64,000 nucleotides of DNA from NCBI GenBank assembly GCA_944548615.1, contig OX155960.1, positions 16,442,121 to 16,506,120 on the forward strand, read 5' to 3'. The stretch is from Micropterix aruncella (taxonomy: Eukaryota; Arthropoda; Insecta; Lepidoptera; Micropterigidae). The notes under the pieces were generated by a model. The model was not told the origin of the DNA. It saw only the letters and a list, made by a program, of their open reading frames with translations, and ran no database searches. The translations under genes and the position numbers were made by a program. Position 1 is the stretch's first letter. Every line of letters starts with the position of its first letter. Of the stretch, positions 22,338 through 33,959 are shown piece after piece.

Positions 22338-22346
22338 GGTCACGTT

Positions 22347-24105
22347 ACGGTCATAGGCTTCATAACAAATTATGTGATAAGACCACCTGCAGCGAGCTCT
22401 TGGACTACAAAGTGATCATAATCTTCGACTTCTCCGGGTTGAATGCACGTGAAATTGGAAATGTCGCTGAATGATGCCATCCATTTTAAGGTCATTGTTA
22501 TTAAAGTTGTAAAGGTAAATGACGTGTATTGCGAGTGCGTATGACACAATGCTATTATGTGAGAGAATGGGAGCCCCGCGTCTTTGCGAGAGAGCAGTTG
22601 ACAAGTTATCGCCCCAGATTCTAGTCATGCCTAGTCTAGCGCCTGACGCATCACGAATCCGCCATTACAATCAACGCTTACGACAATAATGATTATTGTC
22701 ATTACAATGACAGTATTCTGGGAATTGTAATAAATACCTACCTGTGATGCCGTGATAATTAATGAATCACACTTGAATGAACTCACACTCTTTTATCTCA
22801 TAAACAGCGCTCTTTAGTGGAACTTACGGGCATGCCTTGCTGTCCAATATAATATGCATTGTTGTTCCATTAACACAATACCAGAAATAAAGGAGAATGT
22901 CCATTCATAGTACTCTCATAAAAAAGATTGAATATTGGAAAAAATATTAATACATTATCGATAAAACAAAAACATAATTTCTCAATGAGTTTCATGACTA
23001 TTCGTTTCGGGGTTATCTTTTTATGCAATATTAGTACTTTAAAACTTTCGGCTAATGTAGTAACTCCATTTTTTTTAAATTTGTCAATAATTGTCACGTG
23101 TGAACGCCACTGAAAAGGGATGTCTTTTTTGAAATGCGTGCTATTATGTTACATTATCGATTACCTAGGTCTACAATATCGATCCCCGCATCGATCCTTT
23201 TTATTTGATTACAAATTTTTGTTCACTCGTAATAAACAAAAAGTTGTGTTACGAACATGAATTATACATAAAGAACTATTTATTAGTAAACAAGGACTTT
23301 TGAAAATAAAGTTGGATTCAGCTATCTTTATTTTCACTGTATTTAAGATTTATTATGTACATAAGTCGAAGAAAAATCGATAAAAGTAAAATCGATGTAT
23401 TATTATTATCGACATGCGTTTGCCCCTAGTTTTTGTCACTTTGATGTAACATTGATGATTTATAGGGTGGGAAATAAATTTAATTAAATAAATTATTTAA
23501 ATAAATAGTTCTTTAGTTACACTATCAACCTATACCTACCTACTAAACCTATCTTAAACCCCCGAAATAACTTTTAAAATAGAGAATAGGTTGCATCTGT
23601 TATCGTTTGTTTTCAATATGTGGCTATACCTAGCCTCAAAATATATTCTTTTGTTTTGTTAATATTTCTGAAATGTGGAACCCGTTTTAGATGTAATTAT
23701 CTACAAAGACTCTGATGATGTCACTGAATAGATAAAACATCATTTGATAGAGATACAAAAAAATGTTTTTTTTTCGTACTAGAATGGGCATTCTCCTTTG
23801 ACCACCAACTTAATCAGCATCAGCTTAACGAGGTGCATAGCAGTGGTCTTCACCAAAGCTCCAGTTTTTAAAACAAGGATCCTCCGCATATCGGAAGTCT
23901 TGAACCAATTTAATAAAACAGTCCGTAGCTTATTAAAAAATCCAATATGTAACATAAAAAATTTGGATACTGCTGAATTCATACTCCAATATGATATAAG
24001 ATAATGGTACAAAATAAGGAAAGATATCGTGATAGTTGACATTTGCCGAAGAGCGTAATTTGTATTTTTACCAACGAAGGCTGAATTTGACAATTATTTT
24101 AAATT
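22347..24105. other. No gene seen
   Basis: AT-rich. 22650-22740 contains short inverted pieces of cattacaat type. The overlapping frames at 23779-24093 on both strands lack any recognisable feature. Confidence 0.4.
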
Positions 24106-24109
24106 TTGA

Positions 24110-24440
24110 CACTATTAGAATACGATTATCTATTGTCATGACTATCATATTAATACTATGATAGTTTTAGTTACAGAAATTGTTCTTTTTATTTAATCAG
24201 TAATTTCACTATTACATTATTTTTTATTAATATTGATTTTCATACCGATTAAAAATTACTTTAATTAATTTATAGTCACAACTATCATGATAATAATATT
24301 TTAATAATATTTATTTACATAATTAATTACATTACTGAGAATGTTAGATGCAACGGCGCATCCTTATAGGAATGCCTACTTACTGGAGTGGAATGAAATT
24401 GTCTTGTATTGTAATATCGTATGAGGTCGAGCTTTGAGTT
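24110..24440 (+). repeat. Family D repeat, copy 1
   Basis: Shares, in inverted orientation with 62210-62470, acaactatcatgat followed by aggaatgcctacttactgga, tgtcttgtattgtaat and tatgaggtcgagcttt. AT-rich with no frame. Confidence 0.6.
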
Positions 24441-24444
24441 TGTA

Positions 24445-24835
24445 TTGCCGAGCGAGATCGTCTTGCAGAAACGTATAGTGTGAGCGAAGATTTTAGCAAT
24501 TATTTCATTTACAGAAGCTCCGTTACAGCCACGCTGACACGTATTTTCTCTATAAACGTCCAGTGATTAAAGGCGATCGCGCATTCTGTGAGTGAGACGA
24601 CGGGCCTAGTCCAAGGTCCGTGACTTCTTCCGCTGGGCAATCGCCCTTTAGCGGGGCTTCATATTAGCTGGGCCCATTGACCCGGCTTTCTGAGTGTGAC
24701 GTGAGCTGCTCGCCCTGTGGCAGGTAAGAGTCTCAAAGCGATTGCGCGCTGCCGCTGCTGCACTCAGACGGTTGCCCTCGTTGTTCAAGTACTAAAACGG
24801 TCTTTTATGAAATATTTGTGGTATTTTATCATATA
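24445..24835. other. GC-richer unassigned segment
   Basis: 24450-24780 is clearly GC-richer than its surroundings (for example gacgacgggcctagtccaag) but shows no long frame and no recognised repeat. Confidence 0.4.
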
Positions 24836-24839
24836 TACA

Positions 24840-25060
24840 CATAATATATATTCGGAATGTACTCAAACATACCTGTCATTTGATACCAAACCCGATATAT
24901 TTATCTTAATTAATTGACATTTGATATTTACTTAATTTAAATACCCTATGACAATCGAAATGTCAACATGATTCTAACAATACCACATACTTGTAAATCG
25001 GTTGAAGTGTATAGAAATTATGTAGAATAAAGAAACGGAAACACTTCTTTTTGTTGGGCA
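24840..25060 (+). repeat. Family C repeat, copy 1
   Basis: Shares cccgatatatttat, gattctaacaataccacata, aaatcggttgaagtgtatag and ttgggcagtcgt with 34850-35105, and inverted with 60415-60625. No frame. Confidence 0.7.
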
Positions 25061-25064
25061 GTCG

Positions 25065-25550
25065 TTTAAAAAGAGAGTGTGCCACAAGGTTGGCTCTTTT
25101 GCAAAACCTCCTAAGTAGACATCATTCACTGAATCCTAATTACTTGTCTATTTCAAGAAGGTATTATTTCTGGACATCCTTCTTGAAAACCCACAGTCGT
25201 ACATTGTAAACCGCTTATTACACGAATATCAGAAAAAATATTAAATAGGTTAGAGCAGTTCGTGTCCAACGATTCTATTGTTTTCAAGGTTGATTGTCTC
25301 TTTTTTTATTGTGCTGTCACAAGGAGGATGTACACAACTAACAATCATTGTCTACGGTTGCGTGTGATATGATAATGTATAGGTACCTTCTTTATTTAGA
25401 TTTATTATTCAGGTGATTGCATACTTATCTAGATAATATTCACGTTGCGCAATTATCTCGCCTTGGCTGGTTGAAGTAATTGCGACGATTTCTGGAATCA
25501 TGTGCTTACAAGTTTTTATTATCCTTGATCTGTCGCTCGATTTAGCTGCT
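25065..25550. other. No gene seen
   Basis: Mixed composition, no frame or repeat that I could assign. Confidence 0.4.
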
Positions 25551-26150
25551 TTTTAAGCTATTGCATAGATTTTATCGCGGGCCTAGGCCAGCGCGGCGAC
25601 CGAATGAAGAAATTTCTTACCGAAAATTAATGATTTTAAACTGATAATAACGTCTAAACGAGTACTGATTACGATTTAAAAAAAAAATATGTTAAACAAG
25701 AACATTTTCCTAATATTCTTAGCTTTGAATATTTTAGATTTTCTTTATAATACATAGTGTAATTAATTTGTGAAATTAGGTCTAACCGAACACAAAAACG
25801 ACTACTACGCAAATACTATCTGGCGTAATATTATGAAACCTGCACCATTTTAAAGATAGTTTAATTATCTATCTTTTTATCTACGAATTTTTTCGAATAA
25901 TCCGTTTTTTTTGCTTTATCGAATAAAAAATTCGTGCGCGGCGCTCTATCGGAAGACGTTTAAATTATTCCGAATCATTTGCTACCGCAGCCGCAAATGA
26001 TTCGGAATAATTAAAACATTTTCCGATAGAGCGCAGTTATCTGATTTCAGAAAAAATAAAATAAATAAATAATTATAATTGCATAAGTTGTTAAAAATGT
26101 TATGCAATAGCTTTCCCGCGGCAGTCCCCGAGTGCCATTCGTATTTTTTT
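25551..26150 (+). repeat. Left arm of the fold-back element
   Basis: Inverted partner of 27740-28339. The shared inner edge is gcggcagtccccgagtgcca. Confidence 0.85.
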
Positions 26151-26239
26151 GTTTATTATTGCGTCGCGTTTATCATTATTATATTATAAAAAATATCCTT
26201 CCGTGTAAGACAAAAAACCATATGAAACTCTAAATGACA

Positions 26240-26625
26240 ATGCATCTGTGTATCAATTTCATGTCCCAAACTGAAGTATTTTGAGATTCAAGTATGACTA
26301 GCTCGCCCTCTGGTGGATCGATTTTAACTACAATATTTTCAACAATTGCCATGAACGAATGATACCTGCATGTCAAATTTCAGATCAATCGGAGGATGCC
26401 TGTAGGCGCTATCGTGAAGGTATATACACACACACACACACCCTCACACATACACACATACACACACACACAGACTCACAGACTCACAGAGAGGCATCAG
26501 TCTGGAAATGGTCGTAATCGTCTCAGGGGGCGACAAAGTGGATATTTCTGTCTTCATCTCGATTTTTTTAGCGCATTTATATTAACTTATCCATGGGCCG
26601 GAAAAGTAAAAGGAGAATGAAGAAC
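26240..26625 (+). repeat. Family B repeat, copy 1
   Basis: Block order: caatgcatctgtgtatcaat, tgactagctcgccctctggt, caattgccatgaac, atcaatcgg, ggcgctatcgtgaagg, a (CA)n stretch at 26424-26476, tctggaaatggtcgtaatcg, tctcagggggcga, gtcttcatctcgattttttt and tgggccggaaaagtaaa. It lies inside the fold-back element. The same order occurs at 52865-53290. Confidence 0.85.
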
Positions 26626-26629
26626 CATA

Positions 26630-27735
26630 AAAGAATCGACGATGAGTGGATCAGCTGTTCGACATGTAATCGTTATTTCGCGCTCGAATCGCTCATAGCA
26701 AAAAATCGCTGCCGCTATTCGCGCGAATATGTGTGATAATTCGCATTCTACGAATCGCATTAACACATATAGAAACCCGTTAAATTTCGCGTGATTTCTA
26801 AAAATGCATGGTCGGATTTCAACAATTCCGTTGGATTTTCGTCGGAGGCGTCGCGTCGGTATTTGCAGCATCTATATTGATCTAGTTTCGCAGAGTCTAC
26901 GATTGTAGCATCAGAATTTGTTTAACCGAAATGTTGCAGTATTTATGGATTGAAACTGTGTATCAATCATCACTGTAGCGTCTCTCTGCCTATATATGCC
27001 AATATATCTATTTATACTACCAGGATTTATAATCACCTTCTTGAATCAGCTAAATCTATCAACACAATTACAATTACAACATTTTAAACCTCTATCTGAC
27101 ATATGTGACATTTTATGTGACAGTTTAACCCAGTGTAACATATTTATCCCATAAATTCAAAATCATTTTATGAATTATCGAATACGAATAACTTATAAAC
27201 AACACGTTTTCCATGTTATTGAGACATCAGAATCTGAATATTAGCAAAAAAAAAATATTGTTCAAAAATATACCGTCATTTTTTTTTAATTTCGCAAATG
27301 ACCAACAAACTCTAGTGATTTTAGATAAACAAATAAAACATTTTTGGCGACTTTTCAAATTTGATTGTTTTCTTTTAATATGTTTTTAATACGTATGATT
27401 ACTGAATTAAATATTAAAATAATGATATTTTGAAAAAAGTTGTAACTGCATCTTTATGGACCACAGCGACAATTATGTCATCAATTTATACAAAATCTAT
27501 TGAACCAATTTACACAAAACTTGACAAACATGTTATTTACATCGCCCTTTAACAAATGTATGTATCAAAAATGTCCATAGTCCACCGCAAAGCTTATGGT
27601 CTTGAAAGGGTTAAAGTATGTTACGTCTTGGTTGATCAAGGAAGGTAGGGTTAACATAAATGAAGCACTAAGTATAAAGGTCTGAATGGTATGTATTGAA
27701 TGGTGTGTATGTATGTAATGGTAATTAAAGTAAAA
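26630..27735. other. Middle of the fold-back element, no gene
   Basis: 26640-26870 is GC-richer and 26900-27740 AT-rich. A short minus frame at 26587-26871 has no recognisable feature. Confidence 0.45.
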
Positions 27736-27739
27736 TGTA

Positions 27740-28339
27740 AAAAAATACGTGTGGCACTCGGGGACTGCCGCGGTAAAGCTATTGCATAGCATTTTTAACA
27801 ACTTATGCAATTATAATTATTTATTTATTTTATTTTTTCTGATATCAGATAACTGCACTCTATTGGAAAACGTTGAAATTATTCCCAATCATTTGCGGCT
27901 GCGAAAGCAAATGATTAGGAATAATTTAAACGTCTTCCGATAGAGCACCGCGCCCGAATTTTTTATTCGATGAAGCAAAAAAAACGGATTATTCGAAAAA
28001 AATCGTAGATAAAAAGATAGATAATTAAATTATCTTTAAAATGGTACAGGTTTCATAATAATACGCCAGATTATAGTATTTGCGTAGTAGTCGTTTTTGT
28101 GTTCGGTTAGACCTAATTTCTAAATCTAAAATATTACTAAGACCTAAGAAAATCTAAAATATTCAAAGTTAAGAATATTAGGAAAATGTTCTTGTTTAAC
28201 ATATATTTTTTTCGAATCGTAATCAGTACTCGTTTAGACGTAATTATCAGTTTAAAATCATGAATTTTCGTTAAGAAATTTCTTCATTCGGTCGCCGCGC
28301 TGGCCTAGGCCCGCGATAAAAGCTATGCAATAGCTTAAA
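27740..28339 (-). repeat. Right arm of the fold-back element
   Basis: Inverted partner of 25551-26150. Its outer end carries a tandem duplicate of the 18-mer ttaagctattgcatagct (as its complement at 28318-28352). Confidence 0.85.
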
Positions 28340-28552
28340 AGCTATGCAATAGCTTAATAAAAACATAAACTTTATATTATCTATATGTTTATGACATTAT
28401 AAGTCTTAATTACAGTTTTTAGGAATTAGATTCTATCTTTTATTTTTATTGATAATTTTAATATTTCTGCATGCACTCATTTAAATCACATTATTATATT
28501 TTTTACCAATTTTTTATAATTATTATTTTGTATGTTTATCTTAGGCTAATAT

Positions 28553-28660
28553 TTGTTTATACTCTTTATTGTGAAATTTTACAATGGGCGGGTTTATTGT
28601 CATGCGATAATCTATTCTTAAAAACCCTACTGTGAAGTATTTATAACCCTATGTGTGCGA
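28553..28660 (-). repeat. SINE 3' end, 5'-truncated
   Basis: Contains ctctttattgtgaaatttta followed by caatgggcgggtttattgtc, the complement of the 3' end of the tRNA-derived SINE at 37632-37912 and 63718-63985. Confidence 0.75.
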
Positions 28661-28664
28661 GAAA

Positions 28665-29779
28665 TATGTATTTTTTGCATATTATGTTATCATTTTTTGC
28701 TACTGGAATTTTGTCTACGACATTTAATTTGTACATTTTGTTAATTTTACTGTTAATTATTGTAAAATAAAAATTATTAATAAATTAAAATAAAATAAAT
28801 TCACTTTATATCCCTTAAATTTACTTCAGATTTTATTAATTACCACGATTTACACGTTTTTCACTTTTACGCGCAATAAAAAGTTTTTATCGACACTCAA
28901 AATGAATAATTGTGTTTTATCTCATTATACGGTGTATATATATATATAGACGGACTGACGGTCAGATATACAGAGAGACAGAGAAGTTTTACCAGTAGAG
29001 TTTCTTCATTTATGGATTCCTTATGGAACTAAAACGAAGATTATATATCAATATACAAAACCACAATTGTAACACAATGTTTAACAAAGATAAAATAATA
29101 TGTGATGTTGACGTCAGCAAGACAATCGTTTCAAAGGGTGAACGAAAGAAGTTTTGTTTTTTCAATTTGACTATTTTCTGAAAAGACTTGTTTTTGGATA
29201 TTAGGCGATTCTTTTGGCACAGAAGATTATTTTGATGAAAAACTAAAAGTCACGTAAAACGTTTTCTGATTTAGGACTTTGTTACTGAGAAAACCTTTTC
29301 TCGTACCCAATAAATCATCCATGTGATAGCACAACAAAATTTGCATACATACTCACGAAATTACTGGGTAATTAACCAATCTAAAATTAAGGTCAGAATG
29401 GAAAGCCGATAAATTGCAATAATAATTCATTAGCACCGTCACTAAAACTTTCATGATTTTTAATACTTATTTGGGTTATACATCATAACAGCTGTCGAAA
29501 CTCATCCTAATCTGTCGCCTGTCATTTTGCGCCAAAGGCTTAGTAATGATGTCGGTCAGTCGGTCGCGATAAAGAACGATATTATAGCTGGGAGCCAGCG
29601 ACAAAAATTGAAAAAGTTTTGTAAAAGCTGATACTTTCAGATGAGACAGTAGTTTGACCATAGGATACCGGGCTACAGTCAGCAGGCCAGATTCCGTGAC
29701 ACGTGTCGCTGGCGTCCTAGGAATAATGTAATTTTAATTAGTACCCCCAAAGGGTTTTGATAAAACCTTAATATTCATA
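28665..29779. other. No gene seen
   Basis: AT-rich with degraded tails (for example 28765-28800, taaaataaattc). The short minus frame at 29476-29661 shows no known motif. Confidence 0.4.
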
Positions 29780-29986
29780 AGTAGACAGTGGATGTAAAGG
29801 ACTCGAAATATATGGTCAGACTGCTTCATAATCGATCCTGCGGCGTCAGACTTCATAATCGAACCATAGATGTCACGCATCGGTCCGTGACGGCAATGGC
29901 GCAATATAATGGTATGGAGATGCTGACGCCACGCGTTCGACTATAAAGCAGTGTGACCATATGTTATCTTGCATCCACTGTCTACT
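29780..29986. mobile_element. MITE of 207 bp with about 65-bp inverted repeats
   Basis: The left end agtagacagtggatg, followed by atggtcagactgctt and ctgcggcgtcag, is mirrored on the right by ctgacgccacgcg, aaagcagtgtgaccat and catccactgtctact. No coding capacity. No clear target-site duplication. Family A copy 3 begins nine bases further right. Confidence 0.75.
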
Positions 29987-29995
29987 GATTGTCAT

Positions 29996-30668
29996 TTGGG
30001 AGTTAATGGGGCCTTGCTGAGTTGGCCACGAAAACCCATTCTGTTCAGGGTTGGTCACACTCACGGGTCAACACCTATACGACGGCCTCCACGCATGAAG
30101 TGCGAGCCTGGGTAGGACTCTGGCCTTATGGTTAGTTTCCCCTGGGAATCAACCTTCTGGCGCTCCTGGACGGTCTGCGCACCGTGCGGCGTAAGCCAAA
30201 CGACTGTGCACTGACTTATAACAGACGGGGGAGTCTGAAAGCAGTACTGTTTCCTATAGAGCGGGGGTGGTTGCGGACCTTACGGCGACTGCTCTTGAAA
30301 CGACCATCGGCTATCCGATCCTGGGTGAACAGCCGGGCAAAGGACGCTGTGGTCCGCGATAGATTCGGTAAACACCGTTTCACCGCTTCGTAAGGGGGAG
30401 GACCGCGCAAGCGACCTCGAACTCGTAACCAATCGAGAGACTGGAGTAATCTGGTCACAATTGGAAGTAAGGGCGTGAGTGTAAGCCCGCCGGGTAACAC
30501 TCCTGACAATCTCGCGGTTAAGGCATTGGCCTCTTACGGGCTTGTGGCGGAGCTAGATGGTTGACTGTTTTGTCCAAGTCTTCTGCGCTCACTCCAGGGA
30601 GATAGAACGACTAATCGTTAAAACTTCCTGAGGTGACGGGCTCGCCCACTGTAGTCGACAACCCTAGT
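29996..30668 (+). repeat. Family A repeat, copy 3, near full length
   Basis: From tgggagttaatggggcctt to gtagtcgacaaccctagtt, colinear with 21695-22337. The flanks attgtcatt and gatgaatgt do not form a clean duplication. Confidence 0.85.
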
Positions 30669-30670
30669 TG

Positions 30671-31025
30671 ATGAATGTTCAGCTTTTCCGAAACGCTTTA
30701 ATAATACTGATTAAAATTACACCTTTCCTAGTATGACAGCGCCAGATGTCCCAGAATCTGATCTACTGCTTGTACTCCAGCATTCTATGGCCAAAATACT
30801 TTCTGATATGAATGTATCAGCTTTTCCAAAACTCTTACACTTTTTTGTCGCTGGCTCTTGACTATTAGCGCAGAATGTGAGCTCGCTGACCATAACGTCA
30901 ATAACCCTGCAGTAGTCACGGTAGTCCACAATATTAAATGTTGTTTGAATGAATAAATGCATCTTTATTGGACATATAAAGGTTAAATGCACAATTTGGG
31001 GAACTTATTATTTAATAAGACTATA
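30671..31025. other. No gene seen
   Basis: A minus frame at 30717-30992 has no recognisable domain. No repeat assigned. Confidence 0.35.
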
Positions 31026-31029
31026 TCTG

Positions 31030-31330
31030 TCAGTCAACCAATGTGGCGGGATTTTTACTTTCCCGGCCCAAGGAAAAGTTTTGTGAACGCGCTAAAAAAA
31101 ATGTTCGAGATGAAGACGGAAATATGAACTTTTAACCCCCCCCCCCCCCCTTCTAAGACGACTAGGACCATTTCCAGACTGGAGTATCTCTGGAAGTTTG
31201 TGCATGGTGTGTATTACTCCGCGATAAACGCTTCATCCGATTGAGCTGAAATTTAAAATGTGGCATCAATCGGTCATGGCAACAGTTGAAAATATTGTAT
31301 TTGAAATCGCAATTGTGAAAGCGACGCAAT
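31030..31330 (-). repeat. Family B repeat, copy 2
   Basis: Complement of the family order: tactttcccggcccaagg, gagatgaagacggaaat, a run of 15 C (31136-31150) in place of the GGGGGG block, catttccagactgga, ttgagctgaaatttaaaatg and ggtcatggcaacagttgaaa. Confidence 0.8.
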
Positions 31331-31594
31331 TTTTACATTATTTCATTTTATTATATTTTATTCTGGAACCAAACAGAACTATATACAATGCAATAAAAAC
31401 CTATTTAAAAGTGACAAAAATCCATTAATGTGATTCCGAATATAAAGTATACAAAATGAACGCAATATAATTTTATATTGTTTCCACTTGAGAAGATCAG
31501 GATGGGAAGTGAGGTGAAAGGAAGAGACAAAATAGAATTTAAAAAATGGTTATGTATGTATATAAATATATTTATATTTAATTACTTATCTGGC

Positions 31595-31795
31595 AAGGAA
31601 AGTATTGTGGGCGCACTTCTGTGAGTCTAGGTGTATGTGTAACTGTGTGTGTGTTTGTGTAGTCCTCCACGATAGCGCCAAAATGCTTTATCCGGCATTT
31701 GGCATTTGGCATGCATGCATAATTTGGTTATGGCAAGAGTTGAAAAGGTTGTAGTTGAAATCGATCTACCGGTGGTTGCACTGTTTAAAATTCAA
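31595..31795 (-). repeat. Family B repeat, copy 3, 3' part lost
   Basis: Contains a GT-rich microsatellite, cctccacgatagcgccaaaa, tttggttatggcaagagttg and gtagttgaaatcgatctacc, the complement of the 5' half of the family. Confidence 0.75.
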
Positions 31796-31834
31796 TCTCG
31801 AAGTATTGGATTTATAATTTGATAAATAGATGCG

Positions 31835-32515
31835 TTGCGGGGCCGAAGTCACCCCAGGCTGGTATAACGATATGTGATCGTTCTTTCAGCCGTGAGATGA
31901 GCGTAGAAGACTTAGAGACAAGACAATCTACTGCCTAGCTCGCCAACAACCCGCTAGAGACCAACAAGCACCGGGAAATGTAGGAAACGGGCAGCCTCGC
32001 CCCCTAACTACCAGTTTTGGTATGATATCTCCGTCTGGAGTCAACCTTCAGGATACCTCCATCCTCCAGACTGGTTACGGATTCGAAGTCGCTTATGCGG
32101 TCTTTACCTGTTGTGTTACAGCGGTAATTCAAATTGAATTTATATTGAACGTGGGCGTTCTTTAGCCATAGTGCCACACGGGATCGAGTGGCCCAAGGTC
32201 ATTTCAAGAGTGGCATGACAACAGGTCATCTTCCACTCCCACTGCTTAGGAGACAGTATATTACCATAATCTCTAGACTCCTTCAGCAATTAGTCAGAGT
32301 GCACAACCGATTGGCGTCGCCGAACGGTGCGCAAATCGTCCAGTAGCGCATGGATGCAATTCCGCCAGGAGAAACCGGTCCACCAGCTTTGAGGCCTGAG
32401 ACGCGAGAGTCTTACCCGGTAGCCTTCCGCACGAGCAGGCTTCTAAATAGGAGCTGAATCGTGAGTTGAGCCGATCCGAAAACCATTAGCTACTGGGCCG
32501 AAGTCACATTGAAAG
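31835..32515 (-). repeat. Family A repeat, diverged copy 4
   Basis: Inverted and diverged. Recognisable blocks are atgatcgttctttcagccgt-like, ccaccagctttgaggcctga, gcctcc-like, ttagtcagagtgcacaaccg, attggcgtcgccgaacggtg and cgtccagtagcgc. It shares subfamily differences with the copy at 40575-40960 (for example caggagaaaccg). Confidence 0.65.
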
Positions 32516-32689
32516 TGACATTGTTGGTCAGTATATTAGCGTAAACGATTGAATTGAACGTTATTAATACATTGCATTCTCACTATCCGCGCTAGTCGCC
32601 GAATATCCCTCTCAATCAGGTCAACCTCCTTCACAAAGGGATATCACGTGGCATAGTCCAAGTCCAAGGATTTCCATAGTCAACTCATT

Positions 32690-32840
32690 CAACTCAATCG
32701 GATTAAGCGTTTGGGCGCTATCGTGGATACACATAGACACACAATAGACTTCCACCTGGAAATAGTTGTATTCGTTTCAGGGGGGCTAAAAATGCATATT
32801 ACCGTCTTCATCTCAAAAAAAACATTTTTTCGCGTTTACA
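32690..32840 (+). repeat. Family B repeat, 3' half
   Basis: aatcggattaagcgtttggg, cgctatcgtgga, a short CA stretch, acttccacctggaaatag, cgtttcagggggg and ccgtcttcatctc. Confidence 0.75.
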
Positions 32841-32848
32841 CTTAGAGG

Positions 32849-32937
32849 TGTCAACTACAACGGGCGAACCTGTCACCCCAGGAAGCTTCAACGATAATGA
32901 TCGTTCTATCTCCCGTGTGGTGAGAATAGAAGACTTA
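32849..32937 (-). repeat. Family A repeat, end fragment
   Basis: gtcaactacaacgggcgaac, ctgtcaccccaggaagcttc, gatcgttctatctcccgtg and agaatagaagactta: the last 90 bases of family A, cut by the Harbinger insertion at the TTA. Confidence 0.75.
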
Positions 32938-33952
32938 CAGCCGTATTCACAGTCGATACTTAAGTACACCTTAAGGGAACACTCACTCGAGTGACACTCA
33001 AGTACCACCCTCAAATTTGCTATTCATAGTCGTTACTTAAGGGCTCCCTTCAGTGAGTATGCACTTAAGGGACCCTCAAGCAATTGGATTAATTTCTAAT
33101 TCGAAACTAATACATTCCTATTACACGGTCTATAGAGTTTTCGTTGTCTTTGAACAAAATGATTGTGCTCTATTGTTGAAAAAACCCGTCGGTGCATCAG
33201 CTGTTGTCACTGACGTTTGCTCGACGTCGGAGTATTTTTCTTGTCGATTTCTTGATCGATTTCCTCGATGCGCTCTTTCGTCTTTTTCGTTTTGCCTTTT
33301 GCTAGTTCGCCCCGAATTTCGATGCAGAATTTCTTTACCTAGGAATTAGCAAAAAATATGGGTAGAAATAATAGCTGTGGTTGGCATTGTATGGCTAATT
33401 GCCGGTGGTAAAGAATTTCAGTGCCAGCACTAACGGCATCAGGCGGAATCGGAAATCCGCGGTTTTCGTTAGAACCCAACAGAATCAGAAAACATTTGAA
33501 TGGCGAGGCGGAAATGTTTTTTAAACTCTCCAGGAAAGTAGAAGTCAAGGAGATTGTTTAAATCCCTTACGTAACTACGCGTGCGACGTGGTAAATACAG
33601 CTTATAAAATCGGTCAAATCATTATAAACCATAGAGTTATAGAAATAATGGATTTAATTCACAAAAAACACGCATTAATTAGTGGAATACTCAACGCGCA
33701 CTCGCCAAAGTGAGCTCGAGACCACACTTGAATTTGACAGTTCAAAACTTATGAAATGTCGGCCATTTTAGCTTCCTCGACACTCAAGTATTGTCTCTGA
33801 ATACAAAAATGTATGGAAGATGCCTCCCTTAAGGGCACACTCGAGTAGCCTACTTGAGTGCTTACTTAAGTATGATTTCTGAATAGTAATCTGACAAGTT
33901 AGGGCACACTTGAGTTGAGGGACCCCTTGAGTGTCGACTCTGAATACGGCTG
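32938..33952. mobile_element. PIF/Harbinger-type transposon relic
   Basis: The left end cagccgtattcacagtcgat and the right end, complement cagccgtattcagagtcgac, are inverted repeats. TTA lies outside both ends (32935-32937 and 33953-33955), the classic Harbinger target duplication. Inside are many short inverted copies of acttaag, actcgagtg and cactcaagt. A minus-strand transposase fragment lies at 33339-33548. Length 1015 bp. Confidence 0.8.
33339..33548 (-). pseudogene. Harbinger transposase N-terminal fragment
   Basis: The 69-codon frame reads LLGSNENRGFPIPPDAVSAG and TEILYHRQLAIQCQ, and upstream in another frame HFRLAIQMFSD. This resembles the RMS..TF..L...L...R...PIP....L....LA pattern before the catalytic domain of insect Harbinger transposases. 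The DDE domain is missing and frames are broken. The assignment leans on the surrounding inverted repeats and the TTA duplication. Confidence 0.5.
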
Positions 33953-33959
33953 TTAGATA

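Larger units (their letters stand above)
25551..28339. mobile_element. Fold-back element with 600-bp inverted arms
   Basis: 25551-26150 and 27740-28339 are inverted copies of each other with scattered differences. Outer ends read ttttaagctattgcatag and share tttatcgcgggcctaggcca. Each arm contains an internal hairpin of about 94 bp (25941-26034 and 27855-27947) built on gctctatcggaagacgttta. The 1.6-kb middle holds a family B copy and no gene. The motif agctattgcatagc and its complement border both ends of each arm, so each arm could also be an independent MITE inserted in opposite directions. The fact that the likeness runs on about 35 bases past the inner motif argues for one composite unit. 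Confidence 0.75.

Noticed and set aside
23779..24093. 104-codon minus frame with hydrophobic segments
   Set aside because: AT-rich chance frame with a competing plus frame, no splice or homology support.
26587..26871. 94-codon minus frame as a gene in the fold-back cargo
   Set aside because: It overlaps the end of a family B repeat and shows no recognisable domain.
30184..30509. Arginine-rich frames on both strands inside family A
   Set aside because: They are not conserved in frame among copies and arise from GC-rich non-coding repeat sequence.
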